Origin: Tetradesmus obliquus
Lineage: Eukaryota > Chlorophyta > Chlorophyceae > Sphaeropleales > Scenedesmaceae
Reading direction: 5' to 3'
DNA: 64,000 nucleotides
Assembly: GCA_030272155.1 (NCBI GenBank)
Contig: CP126205.1
Span: forward strand, 2,034,501 to 2,098,500
Part shown: positions 44,130-56,600 of the stretch, in pieces
How the letters are laid out: every line of letters starts with the position of its first letter
How positions within the stretch are numbered: position 1 is the first letter of the stretch
Program-made: the position numbers and the translations under genes
The notes under the pieces: generated by a model
Database searches by the model: none
The model's input: only the letters and a program-made list of their open reading frames with translations
Told to the model about the DNA's origin: nothing

Positions 44130-45355
44130 ATGTCCACTGACGCCGGTGCCGGGAGCGGCAAGTCCCACCTGCATGCTCCCCCACCGCGCAGGGGCACAGG
44201 GGTCTACATACCAGGGTTTGAAGCACCTTCAAGGACAGTGGATACGCCCGTGCCGCCGACGCCGACAGTGACACCAACCCTTGACAGGCAGTCGCAGCAG
44301 CAACAGCAGCAGGCTGCTCGTTGCAGCAGTGGCAGCAATGTCTTTAGTACCCACAAGGCCATGACGCCACCCCCTGCAATGTCATCATCAATGGTGTCAG
44401 CACAGCAGCTGGCTCGCTCCCACAGCAACGCCGCAGCTGCTGCAGTTGCTGCCAGCAGCCAGTTTTGGTCCCCAGCTGTGGTGCCACCACAGCAGCAAGC
44501 GCACCAGGGCCCCAACTGCAAACCTCAAGCAGCAGCAACAGCACCTGCAGCTGGAGTCGTGTGGGGCCCGCCAGGCGAGACCCTACTGCAGCAGCGGGTG
44601 AAAGCATCGCAGCAGCAGCAGCAGCAGCAGAAGCAGCAGCGTGCACAGTCGCCCTACGTGCCACTGACCACCTCAAACTCCAGCACCAGCAGCAGGGACA
44701 ACACACCGCAGCAGCTGCAGCTTACTCGGGAAAGCCTGGCAGCGGCAGCAGCAGCTGCAGTAGCAGCTGGCTGCAGCTCTCCAATGCTTCCAGCTGCAGT
44801 GCTGGGCCTTAGCAGCAGCTGCCAGCAGCAGCAGCAGCAAGCTGCTAATGTTGCTCTTGGTGCCACTGCTGTGAATGCAGCAACTCCCTTTGCGCTGGAC
44901 CCTGCCAACATCCAGCTGTTGCAGCAGCTAGCGCACGCGCAGGAATTGCAGCGCTCAAGCGCTGAGGCTTTACACAGCTTCGAACTTCTGTCAGCACAGC
45001 AGCAGCAGCTGCAGCAGCAGCAGCTTGGCGTGCGGCAGTCAAGTGCACCATCCAGGTTTGCGTCTGCAAATGCAGCGGCTTGTGGCAGTGCTGCTGCCAG
45101 CAGCAACTCTCGGGAGGATGTAGCATCACAGCTGGAGGATCTGAGAGTAGCAAGCTGGCCCCCTCCAATCCCCTCCAGGGGAAATGCCGGCACAGCTCTC
45201 CCACAACAGCAGCAGCAGCAGCTGCGTGAGCAGCAGCAGATGCTGCTGCTACAGCTGCAGCAGGAACAGCAGCAGGAGCAGCTGCTGCAGCAGCAACTAA
45301 TGCACGATATGCAGCAGCAGATGCAGCAAGAGATGCAGCAGCAGCAGGAACAGCT

Positions 45356-45403
<48 letters not shown>

Positions 45404-46001
45404 GACGCCTCAGTCAGTGGACCACGCACTTGCAGTCATCGATTCTGAGATCAGCAGGCTGCTGAACCTGCGCCTCCAGGCAAACCACGTCAAGCATCTG
45501 CAACACACTGCTGCTGCAGCTGCTGCTGTAGCTGCACCGCCCGCCGGCTGCAGCAGCAACAGGAGCAGCTTTGATGTCATGTCTCCCTACAGCAACAGGA
45601 GCAGCATGGAAACGTCTTCCTATGCTGTGCAGCGCAGCAGCCGCAGCAGCATGGAGCTGGTATACCCGGCTGCATGCAGCAGCAACAGGAGCAGCATGGA
45701 AGTGGGGACGCCACTGGCAGTGCAGCGCAGCAGCAGGAGCAGCATTGATCTGGCCCCATCCAACCTCGGGCCTGGCATGGCATCAAACCAAAACCTCGGA
45801 CCATGGCTGGCGCCTCTTCCCGAGGCACCGCAGCCGCCTGCTGCTGTGCTGCTGCAGCTGCGGCTGCAGATGGAGGAGCAGCAGCAGCAGCTGCAGCAGC
45901 GGCTGCAGCAGCGCCAGATGCAGCAGATGCAGGCGCTGCTGGCGGAGCAAGAGAGGCAGCGGGAGCTTGAGGAGCAGCTGATGCAGTTCCTGCCGCTGTG
46001 A
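44130..46001 (+). CDS. Gln/Ser-rich protein, paralog B, 623 aa, unknown function
   Basis: One coding exon after a 5' UTR intron at 43947-44089 (GTGAGT donor, CTGTAG acceptor), matching paralog A in place and size (143 and 142 bp). The start ATG (MSTDAGAGS) is conserved with A. It shares APPPRRGTGVYIPGFE, LEDLRVASWPPP, SVDHALAVIDSEI, the SNRSSME...AVQRSSRSSMEL repeats (three units against four in A) and the C-terminal Gln-rich coiled coil ending QFLPL. Poly-Gln and poly-Ala tracts differ in length between the two. The ends of the proteins are nearly identical while the middle is diverged, consistent with a tandem duplication followed by tract change. Function unknown. Confidence 0.8.
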
Positions 46002-46149
46002 AAGTGCAGGTGTGCGTGACAGCGAGCAGTTCCTGCCGACATGAAAGTGCAGCTTTAAGCGACAGCTGATGCAGGTCCTGCTGATGTCAGCAGCTGTTGG
46101 GTGCTGGCTACACGCGCAAGCTTGCACTAGTTGTTGCTGCAGCGTGAAG

Positions 46150-46222
46150 TTGTGTGCAGCTGGCGGAGCAGGAGCGGCAGCAGTCTATAGAAAGCCAGAT
46201 CATGCAGTTACTGCCGCTGTGA
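46150..46222 (+). repeat. Echo of the C-terminal coding end of the Gln/Ser-rich paralogs
   Basis: A copy of the last codons (LAEQERQQSIESQIMQLLPL and TGA) follows an acceptor-like TTGTGTGCAG about 150 bp behind the stop of paralog B. A shorter trace lies at 46022-46090. The IESQI wording resembles paralog A (LESQI) more than B (LEEQL). It could serve as an alternative last exon. Confidence 0.75.
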
Positions 46223-46470
46223 GCAGCTGTTGTGGATGCTGGCTGTGCGTGCGCGCTGCAAGCTGGCACAGCAATACTGCAGTATGGTGTGTTGGCAGCC
46301 GCTGCAGGGACGGCTGATTTGAGTCAGTGCGCTGTGTCTGTGCGGCGTAGCATGCAGGTTGGAAGGATTGGCACACCAGTAGCAGTGCTGGCAGGCGAGC
46401 AGCAGCTGCTGTTGCACATGACGGGCTGTCTGTATGTCTGGTTTGTTGTGTTTGAGCATGTTTTTTGAGC

Positions 46471-47060
46471 AAGAGCGCTGTTGGGATAAGCTAGCTGGGC
46501 TTGGAGCTTCTTCGGTGCTTGTCCATCCTTTGGATATGACACGCTTGAGCTGTGCTTGCGGCTGTTTGCTGTATTGAGGAGCGTGTGTCGGCTCTGCGCA
46601 TGAGTTGTGTGCAAGCGCGATGGACTGTCGGGTTGAGCTGTCTATGTTTTTGATTGTGTGTCTCAGTAAGAGGGCTGTTATAGAAGCATTGGCTCAGTTT
46701 GGAGCTTCTATGCTGCTTGTAGGAAATGCATATGGAAATGCATTGGAGATGCATCTGGCGCAGTGTGGAGCTTTTGTGGTGCTTGTCCTCCCATGGGATG
46801 ATGACACACAACACTTGCGAGCTGCCTGTGTCTGTCTGCTATGTTGAGATGCAAAGGTGTATTGGCTCTGCGCGTGCATCGTGTGTGTTTGAGTATGTGG
46901 TTTGGCAAGAGGGCTGTTGCAGCAGCACTTGGCGCTGTGTGGTGCTTCTGTGGTGCTTGTCCTCCCATGGGATGATGACACACCACACTCGAGCTGTGCC
47001 TGTGTCTGTCTGCTAGCAATGTTGAGCAAGGTGTATCGGCCGTGCGTGTGCATCTGGGTG
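46471..47060 (+). repeat. Tandem repeat, about three diverged units of 140-240 bp
   Basis: Units begin near 46471, 46669 and 46907 with AGRGGGCTGTT-type sequence and contain GTGCTTGTCCTCCCATGGGA-like blocks followed by a run of TGTGTCTGTCTGCTA. Copies are 70-90% alike by eye. Confidence 0.75.
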
Positions 47061-47520
47061 TCTTGTATGCGGCCTGTGCGCCACCACACATGACGCCCTA
47101 CATGCGTAACATGCGCTACATGCGGAACAGCCACCGTAGCTGTGCGTGTGCATCGTGCGTAGCAGCATCCTTGTGTCTTGTATGCGGCCTGTAAATCGCG
47201 TGTACATGAAGCCTTACATGCGTAACAGCCACCACAGTAGCAAACATCTTGCCTGCTCATACGCAAGGTCTGCAACTGCGGAGCGCTTTGCGTGGGGCGG
47301 TTTTGTGTTTGGGGGTTGTTTTTGGGTTGTGGTGGAGGGCAGCTCACACGGTGGCGGCTTAAGATGCTCACACAATGCCTGGGGCATCTAGCACGACGCC
47401 GGTGTTACAAAAGTGTTATGTCACTCTGCAATAACGAGGCAGGGGCGCTGGGAATTTTGGGTGTCAGCAGCTGTGCAGTCTCGCATTGCTGTGTATGGGC
47501 TGGCTTTGTGTAATCAACGG

Positions 47521-48256
47521 GCCGTTGCTGCATGTTTTGCATGTGTGCTGGGCCACTAGGCTCAGACACTTTGCTCAGCGGCTAGGCTCTCATACTGTGC
47601 CTTCCAGGCACTTGTGTGTGTGCTTTGCAAGGGTATGTGCTGCGCAGTGTGGTATGGTTTGGCATCGTCAGTTTCAGACATGCGGAGCATGTTACAGCGT
47701 CAGCAGCTGCAGCACTAATTGCTGCAGGCTTCAATGGTAACCGCTGCTGCATGTGGCTTGCATGTGTTCTGAGCCACTAGGCTCAGTCACTGGGCTCATA
47801 CTGTGCCTTGCAGGCACTTTTGTGCTTGCTTTGCAAGGGTAGTGTGCAGCTGTGCAGTATGGGTGTGGCTTGGTTCAGCAGTATACGCTTTGAGACGTGC
47901 AGAGCAGGATACAGCAGCAGCAGCTGCGATGAGCGCTGCAGCCTTAATTGCTGACCGTTGCTGCAGGTGTTGCACGTGGCCTACGGCACCAGGCTCGGCG
48001 CCTGTATGCAGGTCACCTGCCCAGTAGTACTGGGCTGAGGCACTAGGCTCATAATGTGCCTTACAGGCCCTTGTTTATGTGCTGTGCATGGTCATGTGCT
48101 GCTGCGCAGTATGGTGTGGTGTGGTTCAGCATCATCAGTGTCAGACATGCAGAGCATGTGACAGCGGCAGCAGCTGCAGTACTAATCGCTGCAGCCTTGG
48201 ACGCTGACCGCTGGCATGTGTTGCCTGTTTTCTGAGCCACTAGGCTCAGACAGCAG
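47521..48256 (+). repeat. Tandem repeat, three units of 210-257 bp plus a partial fourth
   Basis: Units start near 47522, 47742, 47952 and 48209 (partial). Each carries CCACTAGGCTCAG or a variant, a TGTGCCTTRCAGGCMCTTGT block and a CAGACATGC.GAGCATG block. The unit is absent from the paralog A flank, so it arose after the duplication. Confidence 0.85.
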
Positions 48257-51200
48257 AAACTAGGCTCGGCCACTAGGCTCAGCCTTTAAATCTAAATTCG
48301 GAATCAAACTCGAAAGTACTGGATGCACGGGTACATCTGCAGGCCGGCCTGGGGCTGCACCAGCAGCCATATTGCCTGTTCGCTTTGTGTGTGTCAGCTT
48401 GTCTTGGCGTATGCGCCTACTGCTGCTATTTGCACGAAGGTTGGCTTGTCTCAGAGGTTGGGGTTGGCCGGCTTTTCGGCTCCTGTTAGTGTGTTGACAG
48501 TAGAGATGCACCAGCTGCTGCTTGTCACAGCCTTGCTATGAGGTCAAGGTGATAGGCAAATGATTGCAGCTGGTGCTGTGTATTTCTTGCCTGCGTTGCA
48601 ACTGGCTGCGCGTTGTGAAGGCCCATTGTGCGGTGACAAAGGTGTTTGTCGCCAGGCAATCTGGCCTGGCGCTGCAGATCTGTCATACCCTCGGGCAGGA
48701 GTGCTATCCCTGCTGCATGCCTGGTGTTGTCAAACCAGTGCGCACATCTGGTTGAGCCATGGCTAATCGCTGTGGAAAGCCACCACCTATAGTTTGTGGT
48801 GCTTGCCTGCAGACGCCAGGATGAAGGTTTGCATCATCATCAGCACCATTCATGATGATGGATGGTAATGATGATGCCAATCCTGTCTTCCTGATGAAGG
48901 AGGGGGAGAGGCAACAGCAACAGCAGCAGCGCAGCGCAGCTGCGGTACTATTCGTTGCAGGCTGGAACGCTGAGAATGCCAGCCGCCGCTGCTGTTGTAT
49001 GACGGCCTGGCTGTGCGGCTTCTGAGTTCAAGAGGCTGCAGCATTTTAAAAGCGTACCTTTTGCGGCTGCTTACAGTCATGTGGTGTGCAGAAGTGTGCG
49101 GAGCTTGCCGATTTGCAGTGCAATATCTCTGCAGGTCTGAGTAACGGCTCACGTGCTTACTGTTGGCTGCATTGTGTGCTGCACATCAGTATGCCTGGCA
49201 GCCAAGGGTCTTGCTGCACTGTTGGTCTGCTTTCTGTTGGCTGCATTGTGTGCTGCATATCCGTCCGCCTGGCCGCCTAGGGCCTTACGATACGGCTGCA
49301 CCGTTGTTCTGCTGTACTCTGGTACTGCAGTGCGTCAGCACTGTCTGTTACTCCATAGCTTTTGGAGGTCTTTGTGCGCTCAGCGCTGCCCTTGTATTGC
49401 GGTGAGAGTGTGTGTGTTGCGTGCATGCTCCCTGTTACATGAGATAACAGGGCAGCGTGAAGTTACCGGCTGGTGTTGCACTGTGCTTTTTGGAGTGCGT
49501 CGACGCAGTTATTGTGTGGTTTTGGATGTTTGGGGTGCCTCTTGGGAGTGTGCCTGCTGCTGCGCAAGGCATGCACAGGGGTTTTGGGTTTTGGAGTTCA
49601 GGGAATGCAGGCTCCAGCTGTTGTTGGCTGCAGGTTGTTTTTGAGTCCAAGGACTGCAGGCCTCAGCGGCTGCTGGCAGCAAGCAGCAGTTGTCCGCCTG
49701 CGTGAATTGCCTTCCTGCTGCCTGCGTGAATTGCCTTCCTGCTGGCTTGACTGAGCAACCACACCATGCCAGGCCTAACACCCACGCAGAATCTGCCATC
49801 TTCCTTCTGCCTGGGTGGAAGCCCAGCTGGTGCATGTTCTTTTGTGTCCGTCTTTTTGCTTCTGTGGCTCTTGCTGTTTGGTGAAGCCAAACGGCAGTGC
49901 ACAGTGGGGCACCTCTTTTGTTCAGCCATTAAGGTGCTGCCAGCACGTGCCTTTTGTAGTTCAGAGATCGCACTGCCTGTTGGGTGTGCCCTTCTACCCC
50001 TATTGGCATGCCAGTGTGCTGCTTCTTGTCCTGCTGCCGCTGTGTTATGCACTCTCAGCTCAGGGAACCAGGAGTTGGCACCCCAGTTGCTGCTGCTTTG
50101 CGCTGCAGACTTGTGCGGCTGCTGCCACGTCGTCGCTGCTGCTGCAAAATGTGGCAGCTGCACGGGTGTCAAAAGGCCAGCAGAAGCGCCAATAGCTTCT
50201 GCACTGGAGGAGAATATAGCACGTGCTGCGCTGATCATGTTTGAAACCACTTGAATTCAGCGGCTTTGGTTTTCAATACGGAGTGCGACGTTTGCTATGA
50301 GCAGCGTTGCTTGGTGGTGTTTGTTAGAGGCATAGCTCATCACTTGTCTATTTGCTATCTGCTGCCATAGGTGATCTGTTATTGCGATAGCTGTGGTGTG
50401 CTTGGGGCTCATAAGCATTGTGTGATGGGAGGTTGAGGCCGCCTAACCGGCCATGCGTTGAAAGCAGCCGTGTTGGGCGGTTGTGGGTATTGCTTGGCTC
50501 TCTCGCTGTGCACAGCGCAGCGCATCTCCCCAGTGCCGCACTTGTTGCGTGCTCAAATGCATGCTGGTGTATGTTGTGCTTGTGCCGTCGACAGATGCAA
50601 TGTGGGCAGGTTTTGACGCCTTGGCTGCAGGCGTGGCAGAGAGGGCAGAGCAGGGTAATGTTTGGCGCGCTGTAGCTGCGCTGGTTGGTTTTGTTGGTTG
50701 TTACGGGCTGCTGCTTGCTATTGCATCAGATACCCAGTGGTTTTGGTGCGTCGCCTGTCTGCTATTACAGATCTTTTTGGCCCTTTGCGACTAGGCTATA
50801 GTTGCATTGCATGCGGAGGCTTTCTACGTGCAGAGTTGGTGGCCGGTATATGTTCTGGTACACACATTTTGAGACCACTGCTTGGTACGCTTGTTGACTG
50901 ACACGCATTATGTGTCACCAAAAACACTTTGAACTTGTTTGCGTGTGTGCAGTTTGCACAGGCAGCTGATATGGCTGTGGGGTGTGACGGGTTCACCAGA
51001 GCTGGTGCCTTGAGCCACGTGCATTCCGTCCGTCCGCGATTCGACTGTCAATTGCATGCTTCCAGACAGCTGGCACGGCGCGAGCGCTCCGGCTGCGGGC
51101 CTTGCATTGACCCGTGTGCAGGCTGGTTACTGACCCCAGCACCATATGCATGTGCTGCTTATCAGCAGGACCAGCTGACACAGCGCAGCATCCGGGTGTG

Positions 51201-53589
51201 TGGGCAGTTGTGGAACTGACAGATTTGGTGCGGAAGCTCACTCACCAGATTTGGTGCTGTGCAGGTTTTGACAATCAACCAAATCAATCAATCAAAATTT
51301 TTGATTTGAGTGAATTGTGATTGCTTCTGCGGCGCACTGGTGGCTCCAAAAGGCAGCCGAAGCACTGGCAGTCCAGCATGCGCAGCTGCTGTTGGCGTGT
51401 GTTTCAGCAGTTTTGCACTTGCTGTCTGTGCTGCACTGCCATGCTGGCGTGTCACGTCTTGCTTCACCGCACCGCATCCTTGCTGTGAGGCTGTTGTTAT
51501 GTCTGTGCGTGAGCTGGCATGGCGGCTCAGCACAAGAGGCCTTTGTGTGGCTGTGTGCTGAACACAAGGCGGCCTCAGCATGCAATTTGACGGTTGACAT
51601 GAGACGGCATGTAGCCTCGTGGCTGGCAGGAGGTAGTATGCAGCTAATGACCACGTGTTGTGAAGGTTTCCTGCCATGGCATTTCTGATCGTACACAAAC
51701 CCAATTGCAAGGAAAAGTTGTTTATGTACACCTATCCTATGCTATCCGAGCCGGTATACCTGTAAGTTCGGCCACCAAGCAGTGTGAGGTGTACACAAGT
51801 ATCCAGGGTCCGTGCGCAGTTCCAACTGAGCAGTGACGGCGGCGCCAAGGGTGTCAGGCGTATATCGTGCTGGTGGAGGTGACTCTGGTGACAAAGAAAT
51901 CGAGCAGTATGATTACCAAGAGTGCCGAAGCCCAAAGTTCAAGGGAGCTCCCAGCAGTGGACCACACTTGCAAGCTGTAGTGATAATGCTGCTCAAACGA
52001 TTCGCCCCACGCTGCCCACACCATTAGCCACGAGAAATGGCGCCCTACAGGCTACCACACGCATGCCTGTGAGTCATGCAGAAACCAAACCCAGGAACAG
52101 AGCCGTGCCATTTGCAGGCCACGACAGCAATAACACGCCCCACAACGCCACGGGGTACATCAATCAACAGGTAAGTTCACGGCAAGACCCTGCCTAGAGT
52201 GTTTGGCAGGCTGCAAGTACTCCTGGCTTGGTGGATGTGTAAAAACACTTAGCCTAGTGTGGCACACCAGTGGCACCAGTGGCAGGCCTGCTTGGGGCGC
52301 TGCAACCGAGTCACCCACAAGTTGAGCAGACTGCACCACTCCACACACCACACCATAACAGCATTGCACCACGCGTTGCTGACCCGCGCGCACAGTGGCT
52401 AGATATGCATGCATCGAACCGCGCTGAAAGACCTCGCAGGTCTGCACACTGCTGCAAAGCAAGCATCAAGCGACGTACATTGACACTGACCCCCGTTTTG
52501 GTTCTAAAATTTTTGATGGTCCTGGTACTACGCGTGACAGAGTGACACGTGTGCCATTCAGCATAGACGCATCGGTCACGCTGATGTGTGCAGCCATCCG
52601 TGCAACCACCTAGCGATATCCCAGACACGACTGTTCACACGCGTTGCCACACCTCACCACACACCCCCAGTTCAAAACCCCACAGCAGTATGCAGCGCAG
52701 CACCCCGGCTTCTAACGAAAAGAATAACTTCCTCCAGCAACGTTGGATGAGTACCAAGGCATCAGCTGCTCTCGCTGTTGCGGCTGCTGCCGCTGCTGCT
52801 GCATGTTGTGCAAGCCAAGCCAGCAACAGCAACAAGCGCGCCGCAGACGAAGAGCACACACACAGTCGCACACAATCATACGCACACAATCATACACAGC
52901 CACCCCAATAGCAGCGATGCAGGCAGTGAAACAAAGCACAGTCACGCAGTCACACGACTGGCGCTGGGCTTCTGTTCACACTTGCCTGCAGCATGGCACG
53001 CCAGCCAGGCGTCTGTCACACCATTGCGCTGCCGTTCAAATGCGTTAGAGAGCACAGCAGGCTTCATGCAAAGACACGATGACCGGTGACTGAACCGCAG
53101 CAAACAGCTGCAAAGTGAGCAGCCCCAATCATGCTCACATCACACATGCAGTACATGCAGCACCCGCACACGCACAGCAACTCGCCACCCATCAGACACC
53201 TGCCTGCAGTTGGGTGGTGCGCTGCCACAGCACCACAGAAGCTGCTGTATACAGAACCAAGCAGGGCTACTGGCAGTTGCCTGCCTCACGCCTGGCATGG
53301 TGCCCCAGTCAGCGTCAACAGCCAAGGCTAGCAGGTTGCAACATTGCCTCGTTGATTCAACCTGCAAAAAATGGCCGGCTAACAGCTGCTTACAAGCTGT
53401 CAAGCTGCCGCAGCAAGACAAAAGCGCGGGCACAGCAGCAGAGCTTGGTCCAGCAAGCCAGCATGTGGGCAGCAGTGCAATGCCTGATGTAGGGCGCTGT
53501 ACTGCAGACACGCGCACAGCCAGCGGCGGCATAGCCGTACAACAGAAGCACTTGTTGCCCGAGGACACACGCGGCATACACACCAGCAT

Positions 53590-53655
53590 GCATAGAGCGT
53601 TGCCAATACATAATGCGTTGCCAATACATAGAGCGTTGCCAATACATAATGCTTC
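53590..53655. repeat. Short tandem repeat, unit of about 19 bp
   Basis: GCGTTGCCAATACATA recurs three times, alternating with ATG or GAGC, for a period of 18-19 bp. No function is apparent. Confidence 0.85.
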
Positions 53656-56600
53656 CTAGGTGATTTGGATAATCCCCACAGGTAAGAGTGCAGTAGTAGA
53701 CCGTCAAAGTATCGCCGTGCACCACACATCAGTTCAGGCGCGCTGCCGCAGCCAGTACTACATCGCCATGCAGGCCTTCTGCAGCAACTGGGAGTGGTGC
53801 TGCAGTGCTCGCACTTCATTCCATAGCCCTGGCTTGCTGCAAGGGCAGTACAAAGAGCAGTGAAACTGTAGCTCCTCTCAACAGCAACACAAAACCACGC
53901 TGTGGCATTGTAAACAGGCAGCCGGTGCCAAGGCACAAGAACGGGCGTTGCGTGTGTGGCGGCTGTCCCTGCTGCACCAAGCAGCCACGCACAGGCACAC
54001 ATCGACGCCGGCACAGCACCTCAGCAGCACGTGAATACTGCAACCACGACCGCGCACCAAACAGGGATCTCTGCAACCCGCACACAGGGACCGGTGTGTT
54101 GTCACACTGCAAGCCATTGCATAGCTGCAACGGCAGCACAGGGCAAGCAGCCGCCGAAACCGGCAGGGCCCCGCCGTCCAAATAAGATGTATGACTGCCA
54201 TACAAATCAGCACATACACGTGTGTGAGCACGTGCATCTGCAACAGCAGCGTTTGCATAGCAGACAACCACAGCCGTGTACCTAGACTGCCGCGGCATTT
54301 GCAGGCACCACTTGATTGAAACAGCCAGACGCGGAGCAACTGCGCCAAAGGAATGGGGATTGAGCGTGGGTGCAAAGTGCTCTGGAGGTGTGCGGTGACG
54401 TATGATGCACGAGTCAGCAGGAGGATGGCGATCTGCGACGCCCCTTGCTACCTTTCAAGCAGGGGCCATGTGCAGCAAGTGACCGTTCAATCCCAAAAAT
54501 ATACTTCACTCAAGCCGGCACCCCGGCTGGCTGCTTCTAGTGCATCACCGAGCACGCAGGGTGCACATGCCCGTTTTGCCACACAGCTGACTGGCAGCCA
54601 GGCGCACAGCACAGGAATCGATCACACAGTGCAAAGTGCAGATGCACCAAGCCACTGAACCAAGAAAACAAACCCTGCAGGAAGCTGCGCAGCTGCAACA
54701 TGCACTGTGGCAGCAGGCGCCAAGTTTAGCGGCCGCTGAAGCCATTAGGCAGAGTGGAGCTGCTCAGCTGCCCCAGGGGTGTCAGCAGCACAAGCGTCAG
54801 CAAAACCGGGGATCGGGGTGTAAACCCCAGCCCCAAAACCACGGATTCAGAACGTGCCGATGACAGATAGACGAGCTCACCGCCTACAGCCCGGCAGCCC
54901 AATGCCAAACCACAGCAGATGTCCAGATGCAAGCTGCATGTGCCTGAGAGGGCTACCGGCACCGTAGGTCTCAAACAGCCACCACCACACTCTCTGAACC
55001 GCCTTTTCCCAACCACCAGACGCACCACAGCGGCCCTGCCGGGCGCAGCCTGGCCACACCACACGTGTCCCTGCAAACAAACCAGACACACCTCGCTCTT
55101 TTGCACAACATCGGCACAGCGGCATACACGTATACATGTTCCAGCCGCCTGCGATATCGCAATACACAGATTCACTGCCGACCACAGCCAGCCACAACCA
55201 AGGAAGCTGCCTTGTCTGAGTTCACACATTCCAGCCACCCACAGCACTAGCAAGGGTACCCACACACACGCTAACCACGCTCGAAGGAAGAGCAGCAAGC
55301 ATACCAACCCAGGCCCTAGCGGAAGAATGATCAACCCAGCCTGCTGCATTGCAGAAGCCGTAGCATCAGGCAGCGCCAATGCAACCTGCAGCTCCTGAGC
55401 AATCACAGCAGCAGCAGCACATTGAAACCTGCCAGCCAAAGCACACTCCAGGCACCCAACCCCCCAGCTCTTGACTGCTGGCTGCCGCCACACCAGCACA
55501 TGTACACCTCTGCGGATGATCTAGCTCGACAATGCAGCGGCAAAGCAAGGTGATATCAACCAAAAGTGCATGTATTTTGCACGCCATCTAAGGCGAGCCA
55601 ACATGGCTTCCAAAGGCAGATGCTGCAGCTGCGGCAGATAGCAAGGCACAGCAGCCGCAGCGCAGCACGCATCGCAATGCAAGGCTATGCGCCAGGCACA
55701 ATCCACGCAAACGAAGGCAGAAAGGAAGGCCGTGCAGTGCTGGGAGGCTGCAATAGCAGAAGGCAATGCAGGTGAGGCAGTACAGCAACAGACGCAAAGA
55801 GCAGCGTAACAGATCAACTCCAGACAAACCACGCGCTTGTAGGGCACCGGTGCTCAACATATCTGCAACATGCGCAGTAACGCTGTTGCAGCTGTGTCCC
55901 CCACCAGCCTAGTTGCCACTTGCCGCATAGAGCGCCGTGAGATGCTCGCACAGCAACCCAGCAGGCAGCGGACAAACAAAAGCCCAAAGGACTCCAAAGG
56001 AAGGGCAAGCGTGGCAGACACAGGCTTCCAAAGGCATGGAGCACCGCTGTACACCACTGCCTGCGATGCAATGCGATGCAATGCATCACACTGCTGCAAG
56101 CAAAGGAATAAGCTGGTGCACATCACCATAAAAACTGCTGCACGCCTGCACTCGGCCCAGCTAGCACGCTCCAAATGACAAGCGCCTGGAAAAACTGGAC
56201 ACGTAAAACTCGGCAGTTCTGTGCTCAGTCAAAACAGCTGGCGCCACATGCAATCCAGCTGCTCGCATCAAGCACCCAAGAAAGGAGAATCACTACGTGA
56301 GCTAGCAGCGAGCCGCACCAATGCTGACGCACCCGCGCCACTGCTGCAGTGCAATGCACACCTGCCAATGCTCGGCCCTAGCGACGACGGATCCACACCA
56401 ACAGCTACTATGCGCCTGTTGTGATCTGCTATACATCCTCCACCCCAGCTTGTGCAACTCGTCTCTCCAATGCCAGCTACGCAATGCCAGCTATGCAACA
56501 GCTGCGCCCAGCGCCAACCACACGCCCGCGCAGCAGCAGTTTTCATGCAGACTGATGCAGATAGATGCCAGCTGCCCCTGGCAGCCCCCCACGCATGATT

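Larger units (their letters stand above)
46002..51700. other. Long T/G-rich 3' flank of paralog B
   Basis: No convincing gene. It repeats the T/G-rich + strand of the paralog A flank, with homologous blocks (for example 47390-47510 and 50540-50960) and two extra tandem-repeat insertions. Long ORFs here have no splice-site support, conserved domain or normal amino-acid make-up. Confidence 0.6.

Noticed and set aside
54726-55499. 257-codon open frame on the - strand
   Set aside because: It is rich in Cys, Trp, Leu and Val because the - strand is T/G-rich and stop-poor here. There is no domain, splice support or homologue I recognise, and similar frames occur all over this region.
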